Shown here in pieces: positions 45,131 to 53,162 of a stretch of 64,000 bases of DNA. Origin of the DNA: Actinoplanes palleronii (lineage in GTDB: Bacteria > Actinomycetota > Actinomycetes > Mycobacteriales > Micromonosporaceae); NCBI RefSeq assembly GCF_016862315.1, contig NZ_BOMS01000088.1, positions 89,843-153,842 on the forward strand, in the 5' to 3' direction. Within the stretch, counting starts at the first letter, position 1, and each line of letters begins with the position of its first letter. The notes under the pieces were generated by a model. That model did no database searches. It was given only the letters and a program-made list of their open reading frames with translations, and was not told where the DNA came from. Made by a program: the position numbers and the translations under genes.

Positions 45131-45879
45131 TCGGCCTGGACCGGGTGTCGCGGACCTTCCCGACCCGCGACGGTGAGGTCACCGCGCTGTCCGACATCGA
45201 TCTGCGGGTCGACAAGCACGAGTTCGTCGCCGTGATCGGCCGTTCCGGGTGCGGCAAGTCGACCCTGCTGCGGCTGATGGCCGGGCTGCTCGCGCCGACC
45301 AGCGGCACGGTCACCGTCGACGGTGCCCCGGTGCGCCGGCCCCGCGCCGACGTGGTGCTGATGCACCAGCTGCCCGCGCTGCTGCCGTGGCGCACGGCGC
45401 TGGGCAACGTGATGCTGCCGGTCGAGATCCGCCGCCTGCCCCGGGCCGACCACCGGGTCAAGGCCGCCGAACTGCTCGACGCGGTCGGTCTGACCGGATT
45501 TCACCACCGCCATCCGTACGAACTGTCCGGCGGGATGCAGCAGCGGGTCGCGCTGTGCCGCGCCCTGATCCAGCAGCCCCGGGTGCTGCTGATGGACGAG
45601 CCGTTCTCCGCGTTGGACGCGCTCACCCGCGAGGAACTGGCCACCCAGCTGCAGGCGATGCACATGAGCGCCCCGGCCACCACGGTCTTCGTCACCCACT
45701 CGATCGCCGAAGCGGTCCTGCTCGCCGACCGGGTGGTGGTGCTGAGCACCCGCCCGGGCCGGGTCCGCCAGGTGCTCGACATCGCCCTGCCGCGGCCGCG
45801 CTCGTTCGGCCACAGCGCGCACGTGGCCGAGGCCGCCGGCTACGTCGCCGAACTGCACGACCTGCTGCTGCACGACTGA
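45127..45879 (+). CDS. ABC transporter ATP-binding protein (SsuB/TauB-like)
   Basis: 250 residues. Walker A GRSGCGKST, Q-loop LMHQLPALLPW, signature LSGGMQQR, Walker B VLLMDEPFSALD, and switch His in FVTHSIAEA. The ATG overlaps the permease stop (ATGA). It powers import by the preceding binding protein and permease. A GC-rich hairpin follows within 2 bases. Confidence 0.93.
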   Translation: MIGLDRVSRTFPTRDGEVTALSDIDLRVDKHEFVAVIGRSGCGKSTLLRLMAGLLAPTSGTVTVDGAPVRRPRADVVLMHQLPALLPWRTALGNVMLPVEIRRLPRADHRVKAAELLDAVGLTGFHHRHPYELSGGMQQRVALCRALIQQPRVLLMDEPFSALDALTREELATQLQAMHMSAPATTVFVTHSIAEAVLLADRVVVLSTRPGRVRQVLDIALPRPRSFGHSAHVAEAAGYVAELHDLLLHD

Positions 45880-45880
45880 C

Positions 45881-45918
45881 CCGGGGCCGCGCGGTGGCAG
45901 CGCGCGTCGCGGCCCCGG
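45881..45918 (+). terminator. Terminator of the ABC operon
   Basis: CCGGGGCCGCG (45881-45891) is the exact complement of CGCGGCCCCGG (45908-45918). It starts immediately after the ATPase stop codon. A second weak dyad, TATTCG-TAC-CGAATA at 46063-46077, lies beyond the end of the opposing amidohydrolase gene. Confidence 0.75.
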
Positions 45919-46082
45919 CTGGTCCTCACGGCCGTATTCCGGTCGCCATAGGGGCCGTCAGGACCAGCCGGTGAGCGCGGGGCGCGGCCGCAGCCGGGAG
46001 TGGGGCGGTGTGGCGCGAGGCCACCGCGGGACGTGGCTCGTAGCCTGCGGGCGGGCGCTCCGTATTCGTACCGAATAGGGGT

Positions 46083-47063
46083 TTAGCGGTCGATGCCGAA
46101 CAGCGACGCCGCGTTGCCCGAGGTGAAGGCGTGGCGGGCGGCGTCGGAGGGGAAGTGGGTGAGGAACGTGGTGATGGCGTCGCGGTCCGGGTGCTGGAAC
46201 GGGTAGTCCGTGGAGAAGAGCAGCCGGTCGGGACCGGTCACCGACAGGGCGTGGTGCAGCAGCGCCGGGTTGAACATGCCGGACGCGGTGATGTGGAAGT
46301 GGGACCGGACGTAGTCCGAAACTGATCGGGGCAGGCCGGTGACCCGGGACAGGCTGTCCGCGCGGTCCAGCCAGAACAGCAGCATCTCGCCCCAGTGGCC
46401 GAGCACGATCTGCAGGTCCGGGTGCCGGTCGAAGGTGCCGCGCAGGATCAGGCGCAGCGCGGCCGTGGCGGCGTCCAGGTGCCAGCCCCAGCCGAAGGTG
46501 GCCAGGCCGAGATCGGTCAGCGGGCCGAAGCCACGGTACGACGCGTCGCGCACCGCGGCCGACGGGAGCTGCGGATGCAGGAACACCGGCTGCCCGAGCC
46601 GGGCGCACGCGGCGAAGAAGTCGTCGTAGGCGGGATCGTCGAGCAGCAGCTCACCGGAGCGGCCGTAGACCATGGTGCCGACGTGGCCCAGGCCCGCGGC
46701 GCGCTCCAGCTCGGCGACGACCGCGCCCGGTGCGGACATCGGCAGCGTGGACAGCGCCCGGAACCGGGTCGGGTGGGTGGCGACGGCCGCGGCGGCCAGG
46801 TCGTTGGCGGCCCGGCTCAGCCGGACCGCCTGCTCGGGGTCGAGGGGCTGGGTGCCCGGCGGGGTGAGCGCGAGCACCGCCACGTCGATGCCCTGCGCGT
46901 CCATCGTGGCGAGCCGGCCGGCGCCCAGATCCTGCAGGCGCTGCTGGTGGTCGCCCAGGTCGTTGAAGGCCAGGCTCTCGTCGCGGCGCTCGGGTGGTGC
47001 GGCGCGCAGTGCGGCGGTCAGCTCCGGCATGATCCAGTGCTCTTCGATGGCGATGAGTGTCAT
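46083..47063 (-). CDS. Amidohydrolase-2 family enzyme (ACMSD-like)
   Basis: 326 residues, TIM-barrel amidohydrolase_2 type: IAIEEHWIMPEL (metal-site EEH in place of the usual HxH start), DAQGIDVAVLALTPPG, PVFLHPQLP, IVLGHWGEMLLFWLDR and FSTDYPFQHPD. Family members include decarboxylases for hydroxybenzoates and ACMSD. It is divergent from a double-AsnC regulator, which probably controls it. The relation to the neighbouring ABC operon is possible but unproven. Confidence 0.87.
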   Translation of the reverse strand: MTLIAIEEHWIMPELTAALRAAPPERRDESLAFNDLGDHQQRLQDLGAGRLATMDAQGIDVAVLALTPPGTQPLDPEQAVRLSRAANDLAAAAVATHPTRFRALSTLPMSAPGAVVAELERAAGLGHVGTMVYGRSGELLLDDPAYDDFFAACARLGQPVFLHPQLPSAAVRDASYRGFGPLTDLGLATFGWGWHLDAATAALRLILRGTFDRHPDLQIVLGHWGEMLLFWLDRADSLSRVTGLPRSVSDYVRSHFHITASGMFNPALLHHALSVTGPDRLLFSTDYPFQHPDRDAITTFLTHFPSDAARHAFTSGNAASLFGIDR

Positions 47064-47120
47064 GATCCAAGCGTCGGCCGAGCCCGATGCCGTGACGGTC
47101 CGCGGCGTAGGATCACCACT

Positions 47121-48149
47121 ATGGAAGCACCGGATATAGCGGATTCCATGCGGTTGGAGCCTGAGGACGTACGAATCATTCGTGCCCTGCAGATCGATCC
47201 GCGGGTCGGATTCACCGCCGTGGGTGCGGTGCTGGGGATCTCCGAGCTGACCGTGGCGCGCCGCTACCGCCGGATGTGCCGGGCCGGGGTGCTGCGGGTG
47301 GTCGGCGTCGTCGACCCCGGGGCGCTCGGGCAGAGCCAGTGGATGGTGCGGCTGCGGTGCCGGCCGGGCAGCGGCACCGCGATCGCCGAAGCCCTCGCCG
47401 GGCGCGACGACGTCAGCTGGGTGACGCTGGCCGCCGGCGGGTCCGAGGTCACCTGCGCGGTGCGCTCCCGGACCGCCGAGCAGCGCGACGACCTGCTCGG
47501 CCGGCGCCTGCCGCGCGCGGCCGCGGTGCTGGACCTGCAGGCCGCGGTGCAGCTGCGCCAGTTCGTCGCCGGTCGCGGGCACTACTGGGTGGCGCTGACC
47601 GGGGTGCTGACCCCCGAGCAGGAGACCGCGCTCGGTGCGACCGGCGGGAGCCCGTTCGTCGAACGGCCGATCGTGCGGGACCCGCCGGCGACGCTGAGCG
47701 CCCCGGACGACACGCTGCTCGCGGCGCTCGCCGCCGACGGGCGGGCCAGCCTGGTCGACCTCGCGGCCGCGACCGGGCTCACCGCGGGCCGGGTGTCGCG
47801 CCGGATGCAGGCGCTGCTGGCCGCCGGCGTGCTCTACCTCGACGTGGAGATCGCGCCGCTCGCGCTGGGCTACCGGGCGCGGGCGATCCTGGCGCTGCGG
47901 GTGCACCCGGCGCAGCTCACCGCGGTCGGGCGGGCCCTCGCGGCGATGCCCGAGGTGGCGTTCGCCGCGGCGGTGTCCGGGCGGGACAACCTGCACGCCG
48001 TGGTGCACTGCGCCGACCTGGACCGGCTGTTCGTGTTCACCACCGAGCGGGTCGGCGCGCTGCCCGGCGTCGAGACCATGGAGGTCAGCCTGACCTCGCG
48101 GCAGGTCAAACAGGTCGGCACCCGGGTCGACGGCGGACGGCTGACCTAG
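47121..48149 (+). CDS. Lrp/AsnC-family regulator with duplicated domains
   Basis: 342 residues, about twice the usual AsnC length. HTH 1 is at 14-60 (LEPEDVRIIRALQIDPRVGFTAVGAVLGISELTVARRYRRM) and HTH 2 at about 195-240 (DDTLLAALAADGRASLVDLAAATGLTAGRVSRRMQAL), each followed by an effector-binding-like alpha/beta region. The ATG at 47121 is 57 bases from the divergent amidohydrolase start, so that gene is a likely target. The effector may be an amino or aromatic acid (inference). Confidence 0.87.
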   Translation: MEAPDIADSMRLEPEDVRIIRALQIDPRVGFTAVGAVLGISELTVARRYRRMCRAGVLRVVGVVDPGALGQSQWMVRLRCRPGSGTAIAEALAGRDDVSWVTLAAGGSEVTCAVRSRTAEQRDDLLGRRLPRAAAVLDLQAAVQLRQFVAGRGHYWVALTGVLTPEQETALGATGGSPFVERPIVRDPPATLSAPDDTLLAALAADGRASLVDLAAATGLTAGRVSRRMQALLAAGVLYLDVEIAPLALGYRARAILALRVHPAQLTAVGRALAAMPEVAFAAAVSGRDNLHAVVHCADLDRLFVFTTERVGALPGVETMEVSLTSRQVKQVGTRVDGGRLT

Positions 48150-48499
48150 GTTGCACCGGTGCGGTGCAGAGGCACCTCGGCGGTGACCTGCCAGCCGCCG
48201 CCGGGCGCGCGACCGGCGGTGAACCGGCCGCCGAGCAGGTGCACCCGCTCGCGCATGCCGATCAGCCCGAGGCCGCCGCGGTACCGGCCGATCGCCCGGG
48301 GCGCCCGGCCGTCGTCGTGGATCTCGACCCGGACCGTGCCGCGCGCGGTGCGTACCGTCGCGGTTATCTCGCGGGCGCCGGCGGCATGCCGCCGGGCGTT
48401 GGCCACCGATTCCTGTACGAGCCGCAGCACCGACGTCACGACCGCCCCGGCCACCGGCTCGCCCAGCTCCACGGTCAGCCGGACCGGCGGGCCGGTGTC
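48146..48499 (-). pseudogene. NarL-type sensor kinase, C-terminal ATPase fragment only
   Basis: Reads VRLTVELGEPVAGAVVTSVLRLVQESVANARRHAAGA, then VEIHDDG, then GGLGLIGMRERVHLLGG...VPLHRTGAT. This is the HATPase_c end of a HisKA_3/NarL-family kinase. The sensor and phospho-acceptor parts are missing, because at about 48499 the frame becomes the antisense of an AraC fragment. The stop overlaps the AsnC-type gene's stop. Non-functional. Confidence 0.7.
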
Positions 48500-48688
48500 A
48501 GCGGCAAGGAGCTGATCGACCGGCGCATCGTCCTGGAGGCCCAGCGCCTGCTCGCGCACAGCGACCACACCGCGGCACAGATCGCCGCCCGGCTCGGCTT
48601 CGCCAGCGCCACCAACTTCAGCAAGTACTTCCACACCCGCACCGGCGTCACCCCGATCGCCTTCCGCGGCAGCAGCCGGACGACGTGA
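48497..48688 (+). pseudogene. AraC-family regulator, C-terminal helix-turn-helix fragment
   Basis: Reads VSGKELIDRRIVLEAQRLLAHSDHTAAQIAARLGFASATNFSKYFHTRTGVTPIAFRGSS, the second half of an AraC DNA-binding domain. Upstream of 48497 the frame is the antisense of the kinase fragment, so the N-terminal part and the first helix-turn-helix are lost. No start codon fits. Remnant of a rearranged gene. Confidence 0.72.
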
Positions 48689-48737
48689 TGGCGCCGTTTC
48701 GCCACCGGCCCGCCCCGTCCGGCAGTACGGTCCCGGC

Positions 48738-49157
48738 GTGAACCTGATCCGGCTGATCTACATCAGCACGAAGAACACCCTGCCCGAGGGGGAGATTTTC
48801 CGCATCCAGGAGCAGGCACGGCACAACAACGCCCGTGACGACCTGACCGGGGTGCTGTTGTTCAACCGTACGTATTTCCTGCAGTACCTCGAAGGCGACC
48901 GCGAGCAGGTGACCCGCGCCTTCACCGTCATCGCCGCCGACACCCGGCACTGCAAGGTCAACATTCTGCACGTCGCGGACATCGCCGAACGCAGCTATCC
49001 GGACTGGTCGATGGGCCTGCTCGACAGTGCGTCACCGTCGGTGCGCGGCGTCCTGAACGAGGTGCTGCCCGGTGGCCTGTTCCTGCCGGACAACCTGACC
49101 TGCGAATCCGCGATCCGGGTCGTGCAGCGCACCCGGTCACTGCACCTGACCCACTGA
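48738..49157 (+). CDS. BLUF-domain blue-light photoreceptor
   Basis: 139 residues, essentially a stand-alone BLUF domain (sensor of blue light using FAD). Key positions are the Tyr in RLIYIS, the Asn in QARHNNARDDLTGVLLF, and the Gln in TYFLQYLEG. These form the flavin hydrogen-bond network; the Trp of PDWSMG is also present. GTG start at 48738. No output domain is attached, so it must signal to another protein, none evident nearby. BLUF proteins are not common in actinomycetes. Confidence 0.88.
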   Translation: MNLIRLIYISTKNTLPEGEIFRIQEQARHNNARDDLTGVLLFNRTYFLQYLEGDREQVTRAFTVIAADTRHCKVNILHVADIAERSYPDWSMGLLDSASPSVRGVLNEVLPGGLFLPDNLTCESAIRVVQRTRSLHLTH

Positions 49158-49164
49158 CCGCAGG

Positions 49165-49575
49165 TCATCCGCTCGCATCGGGCCCGGCCCGGTCGAAGTC
49201 GTGGCGGTGGCGCAGGATGTCGCCCTGGTGCCCACGGACCCAGCCGACGAGCCCCTCCACGGCCTGGCCCAGGGAGTGCCCGAGCGGCGTCAGGGCGTAT
49301 TCCACCCGCGGGGGCATTTCCGGGTACGCGGTCCTGGTCACCAGCCCGTCGCGGGTCAGCGCGCGCAGCGTCTGACCGAGCATCCGCTGGGAGATGCCGG
49401 CGACCTGCTGGTGCAGCGCGGTGAAGCGCAGCGGGCCGGATGCCAGGGCCGTGATGGTCAGCAGCGTCCACTTGTCGCCGACCCGCGCCAGCACGTCCCG
49501 GACCAGCTCGATCGTCTGCACGCAGTCCGGCGCGATCCCCCGCTGTGCGAGGTCGGCACCCCACGAAATCGCCAT
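49165..49575 (-). CDS. HxlR-family transcriptional regulator
   Basis: 136 residues: VRDVLARVGDKWTLLTITALASGPLRFTALHQQVAGISQRMLGQTLRALTRDGLVTRTAYPEMPPRVEYALTPLG, the standard HxlR winged helix. Residue Cys18 is the only Cys and lies where redox-sensing members often carry one. It is divergent from the SRPBCC gene, with a CTTAC-GTAAG dyad between them. Confidence 0.9.
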   Translation of the reverse strand: MAISWGADLAQRGIAPDCVQTIELVRDVLARVGDKWTLLTITALASGPLRFTALHQQVAGISQRMLGQTLRALTRDGLVTRTAYPEMPPRVEYALTPLGHSLGQAVEGLVGWVRGHQGDILRHRHDFDRAGPDASG

Positions 49576-49637
49576 CGCCGTTCCTGACTTCGAAGTGCGT
49601 AACGGCGGGCCGGATTAACGGCGGTCGCCGCGCGTTT

Positions 49638-49652
49638 CTTACTGATCGTAAG
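49638..49652. promoter_or_regulatory. Candidate HxlR operator
   Basis: CTTAC-TGATC-GTAAG lies between the divergent HxlR (49575) and SRPBCC (49674) genes, 22 bases upstream of the SRPBCC start. A short palindrome ACTTCGAAGT lies nearby, just upstream of the HxlR start. Confidence 0.4.
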
Positions 49653-49673
49653 CATTGCGGCGGAGGGAAACGC

Positions 49674-50174
49674 ATGACCCGGCACGACACGTTCACGATC
49701 TCGCGGCACTTCGACCGGCGGCCGGCGGAGGTGTTCTCGGCCTTCGCCGACACCGGGCTGCGGCGGCGGTGGTTCCGGCTGCCGGGCAGCGGCGCTGCGT
49801 ACGATCAAGATTTTCGGGTGGGCGGTGGGGAGACGGCGCACAGCACGTTCACCGGGCTGGACACCGCGCCCGAGCGGCTGGAGTACCGCTCGCGGTATTT
49901 CGCCATCGCGGACGCCGAGCGGATCGTCTACGGCTACGAGGCGATCGTCGACGGTGACCTGCGGTGGACCTCGCTGGTCACCGTCCGGTTCGAGGCGGAG
50001 ACGGGCGGCACCCGCCTGGACTGGACCGAGCAGGTGACCTTCCTGAGGTACGACGGGGACGGCAGCGCCGACCTCGCGCACCTGCGGGGTGGGAGCACCC
50101 TGCGGCTGAACGGCCTCGAACCGGCCCTGCGCTCGGCCGCGCTCCCGGGCCGCGCTCCCGGCGGCGAGAGTTAG
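49674..50174 (+). CDS. SRPBCC/AHSA1-family protein
   Basis: 166 residues of the START-like fold: FTISRHFDRRPAEVFSAFADTGLRRRWFRLPG, EYRSRYFAIADAERIVYGYEAIVDG, SLVTVRFEAETGGTRLDWTEQVTFL. GGAGGGAAA precedes the ATG at 49674. Such proteins bind hydrophobic ligands or act as small enzymes. The divergent HxlR gene is its likely regulator. Its last codons lie in a tandem duplication. Confidence 0.85.
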   Translation: MTRHDTFTISRHFDRRPAEVFSAFADTGLRRRWFRLPGSGAAYDQDFRVGGGETAHSTFTGLDTAPERLEYRSRYFAIADAERIVYGYEAIVDGDLRWTSLVTVRFEAETGGTRLDWTEQVTFLRYDGDGSADLAHLRGGSTLRLNGLEPALRSAALPGRAPGGES

Positions 50175-50225
50175 AGGTCGACCCTCCCGGGCCGCGCTGC
50201 TGGCCGGCGAGGGTCAGAGGTCGAC
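50142..50225. repeat. Tandem imperfect 42-bp duplication at a convergent gene junction
   Basis: 50142-50182 and 50184-50225 are near-copies, each starting CTCCCGGGCCGCGCT and ending with AGAGGTCGAC. The first copy contains the SRPBCC stop and the second the oxidoreductase stop. On the minus strand both copies spell the oxidoreductase ending Val-Asp-Leu-stop, so its 3' tip has been duplicated. Confidence 0.65.
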
Positions 50226-51155
50226 GACGACCTTGCCGTGCACGTGCCGGCCGGCCTGCAGCTCGACCGCGGCGCGGATCTGCTCCACCGGGAACGTCGC
50301 GGCGATCGGCACCCGCAGCTTGCCCGTCGCGACCAGGCGGGCGATCTCCTCGAGGGCGCCGGGCGCGGCGTTGGCGCCGTTCGCGGGCGTGATCCCGTCG
50401 ACCTGCGCGGCGATGGTGGTGAGGCGCTTGTCCGGCACGCCGAGCTCGCGGGCCGCCTGCACCGTGTCCGTGCCGTGCAGGTCGACGGCCGCGGTGACGC
50501 CGCCGGGCGCCAGCGCGCGGACCCGGTCGGCGAGGCCCTCGCCGTAGGTGACCGGCTCGGCCCCGAGCGCGCGCAGGGCGTCGGCCGACGTCGCCGATCC
50601 GGTGCCGATCACCCGGGCCCCCGCGAGCACGGCGAGCTGCACGGTGAACACGCCGACCCCGCCGCCCGCGCCGCCGACGAGCAGCGTGTCACCCGGACCG
50701 GGTTGCACGACGGCGAGCGCGGCGGCGGCCGTGCACCCGGCAATGGTGAGGGTGGCGGCGGTGCGGTCGTCGACGCCGTCGGGCGTGTGGTGCGCGTCGC
50801 CGCCCACCGCGATCGTCCCGGCCACGTCGATCACCACGTGGTCGGCGACCGCGCGGGAGAGGGCGCCGCCGAACACCCGCTCGCCGGTCGCGAACGCCGT
50901 CACGCCGTCGCCGACCTGGTCCACGACACCGGCGTAGTCGGTGCCGAACCCGGACGGCAGGCTCAGGCCGAACCGGCGGGCGGTGTCCGCGTCGGAGGCC
51001 ATGAACCAGTCCATCGGATTCAGCCCGGCCGCGGTGACCCGCACGCGGATCTGCCCCGGTCCGGCCTGCGGTGCGGGGACCTCGCGGAGGCTCAGGGCCT
51101 CGGGGCCGCCGAACGACTCGACGAACTGCACCGCTCGGCTCGTTTGCACGCTCAT
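50214..51155 (-). CDS. MDR-family NADP-dependent oxidoreductase (quinone oxidoreductase-like)
   Basis: 313 residues, zinc-independent medium-chain dehydrogenase: N-terminal GroES-like part (GLNPMDWFMASD, GTDYAGVVDQVGDGV) and a Rossmann part with LLVGGAGGGVGVFTVQLAVLAGARVIGTGS. No catalytic zinc cysteines. It is divergent from a TetR gene with two operator copies between them, so it is probably TetR-repressed and induced by a reactive small molecule. Confidence 0.9.
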   Translation of the reverse strand: MSVQTSRAVQFVESFGGPEALSLREVPAPQAGPGQIRVRVTAAGLNPMDWFMASDADTARRFGLSLPSGFGTDYAGVVDQVGDGVTAFATGERVFGGALSRAVADHVVIDVAGTIAVGGDAHHTPDGVDDRTAATLTIAGCTAAAALAVVQPGPGDTLLVGGAGGGVGVFTVQLAVLAGARVIGTGSATSADALRALGAEPVTYGEGLADRVRALAPGGVTAAVDLHGTDTVQAARELGVPDKRLTTIAAQVDGITPANGANAAPGALEEIARLVATGKLRVPIAATFPVEQIRAAVELQAGRHVHGKVVVDL

Positions 51156-51181
51156 GTGTCTGCTCCGGTGGCTGCCACGAG

Positions 51182-51242
51182 AAACGGACTATGCTCCGTT
51201 TGCTGAGAGCACCGTAACACGCAACCGGAGCGTGATCCGTTT
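51182..51242. promoter_or_regulatory. Two copies of a TetR-type operator
   Basis: AAACGGA-N6-TCCGTTT (51182-51201) and AACCGGA-N6-TCCGTTT (51223-51242) share arms and spacing, with centres 41 bp apart. They lie between the divergent oxidoreductase (start 51155) and TetR (start 51242) genes. The second copy touches the TetR start, fitting autorepression. Confidence 0.65.
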
Positions 51243-51841
51243 TGACTACGCCAGAAGCCCGCACCCCGCAGGCTGCGCCAGAAGCCCGCACCCCGCGGGC
51301 GGATGCGGCTCGCAACCGCACCCAGCTGCTCGACGTCGCGACCCGGGTGTTCGCCTCGGCCGGCGCCGAGCCGTCGATGCGCACCATCGCCCGCGAGGCC
51401 GGGGTGGGTATCGCCACGCTCTACCGGCACTTTCCCACCCGCGAGTCGCTCGTCGACGCGGTTTACCGCGATCAGGTCGCGCGGCTCACCGACGGCGCCC
51501 GCGAGCTGCTCGCCGCGCTGGCCCCGCCGGCGGCGCTGCGCCGCTGGATGGAGCTGTTCGGGGACTGGATCGCCACCAAGAACGGCATGCTCGACACGCT
51601 GCTCACCATGATCGAGTCGGGGGAGATCGCCCACGCGCAGACCCGGGCCGAGCTGCTGGCGGCCATCGACCAGATTCTCGGCGCCGGCCGCGCGACCGGC
51701 GAACTACGCGCCGACGTCACCGCCGAGGACATCGCCGCCAGTCTGATCGGCATCTTCACCGTGGCGCCGCCGCCCGAGCACGAGGCCAGGGCGAGCCGCT
51801 TGCTGAACCTCCTGATGGACGGCCTGCGCGCGACACGGTGA
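51242..51841 (+). CDS. TetR-family transcriptional regulator
   Basis: 199 residues. The HTH is RNRTQLLDVATRVFASAGAEPSMRTIAREAGVGIATLYRHFPTRESLVDAV, with a helical ligand-binding C-domain. The best start is a TTG at 51242. Two short PEARTP repeats occur in the disordered N-terminus. It likely controls the divergent MDR oxidoreductase and itself. Confidence 0.88.
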   Translation: MTTPEARTPQAAPEARTPRADAARNRTQLLDVATRVFASAGAEPSMRTIAREAGVGIATLYRHFPTRESLVDAVYRDQVARLTDGARELLAALAPPAALRRWMELFGDWIATKNGMLDTLLTMIESGEIAHAQTRAELLAAIDQILGAGRATGELRADVTAEDIAASLIGIFTVAPPPEHEARASRLLNLLMDGLRATR

Positions 51842-51914
51842 ACCGCCGGCCGATCGTGGTGCGCGTCATGCATTTGTTGATCATTCGTCGATCGGGGCAG
51901 CTGATCATGCCCGC

Positions 51915-53162
51915 ATGACAGATCCGGTCGACCTCTCCAGCAGCGCGTTCTGGAGCCGGTCGCCGCGCGAGCGGGACCGGAGCCTGTCGATCCTGCGCCG
52001 CGACCGTCCGGTCAGCCGGCAGCGGCCCCTCGAGGATCCGGTGCTGCCCGGCGCGGCCGGCGGCGGCTACTGGGCGGTCGTCGGGCACGCCGAGGTGGTC
52101 GCGGTCAGCCGGGACCCGCAGACGTACTCGTCGGATGCCCGGCACGGCGGGGTGACCATGGAGGCGTTGCCGCCCGCACTCGCCCGCGCCACCCAGTCGA
52201 TCATCGCGATGGACGCGCCGGAGCACGCCCTGCTGCGCCGGCTGGTGTCGTCGGCGTTCACGCCGCGCCGGATGACCGAGATGGACGGTGCGATCCGCCG
52301 GGCGGCCCGCGACATCGTGGCCGCGGCCGGGGCGAAAGGAGAGTTCGACTTCGTCGCCGACGTGGCCGAGCCACTGCCGATCTGGGCGATCTGCGAGATC
52401 CTCGGCCTGGACGAGCCGGACCGCACGTGGATCCTGCCGCACGCGAACGCGATGACCGGCTGCCGCGACCCGGAGTACGGCGGCGCCGACCCGATCGGGG
52501 CGCTGCGCGACGGCCTTGTCGCGTTCGGCGCGCTGACCGCCGAGCTGATCGACGACCGGCGGCGGCACCCGGGCGAGGATCTGATCAGCGCGCTGGCCGA
52601 GGCCGAGGTGGACGGCGAGCGGCTGACCGACGACGAGATCGCCGCGTTCGTCATCCTGCTGGTCATCGCGGGTAACGAGACCACCCGGCACGCGATCGCG
52701 CACGGGGTCAAGGCGCTGCGCGACACCCCGGAGCAGTGGGCCGCGGTCGCCGCCGACCCGGAACGGCACCGGGAGGGCACGGTCGAGGAGATGGTCCGCT
52801 GGGCCACCCCGATCATGACGTTCCGCCGGACCGTGACCCGGCCGGCGCTGCTCGGCGGGCATCAGGTAGCGCCGGGGGAGAGCGTGGTGCTGTTCTACGA
52901 GTCGGCCAACCGGGACGAGGCGGTGTTCACCGACCCGTGGCGGTTCGACATCGGGCGGCGACCGAATCGGCACATCGCGTTCGGCGGTGGCGGGCCGCAC
53001 TTCTGCCTGGGCGCGCTGATGGCCCGCAAGCAGATCGGGCACCTGGTCGCCGAGGTGGTGCGGCAGATGCCGGCCCTGGAACTGGCCGGGCCCCGCTACG
53101 TGATCGGCAACTTCATCAACGCCGTCGGCGTGATGCCGGCCAGAAGTGGAGCCCTCGCTTGA
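51915..53162 (+). CDS. Cytochrome P450
   Basis: 415 residues, soluble bacterial P450. I-helix AGNETTR (Gly253 on), ExxR in VEEMVRW, and the haem loop FGGGGPHFCLG with Cys364. The overall pattern (SIIAMDAPEHALLRRLVSSAFTPRRM) is close to actinobacterial CYP124/125/142-like enzymes that hydroxylate lipid or sterol chain ends; subfamily not provable here. Its stop overlaps the TTG start of the reductase gene, so it heads a four-gene overlapping operon with lipid-type enzymes. No ferredoxin gene is adjacent. Confidence 0.92.
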   Translation: MTDPVDLSSSAFWSRSPRERDRSLSILRRDRPVSRQRPLEDPVLPGAAGGGYWAVVGHAEVVAVSRDPQTYSSDARHGGVTMEALPPALARATQSIIAMDAPEHALLRRLVSSAFTPRRMTEMDGAIRRAARDIVAAAGAKGEFDFVADVAEPLPIWAICEILGLDEPDRTWILPHANAMTGCRDPEYGGADPIGALRDGLVAFGALTAELIDDRRRHPGEDLISALAEAEVDGERLTDDEIAAFVILLVIAGNETTRHAIAHGVKALRDTPEQWAAVAADPERHREGTVEEMVRWATPIMTFRRTVTRPALLGGHQVAPGESVVLFYESANRDEAVFTDPWRFDIGRRPNRHIAFGGGGPHFCLGALMARKQIGHLVAEVVRQMPALELAGPRYVIGNFINAVGVMPARSGALA

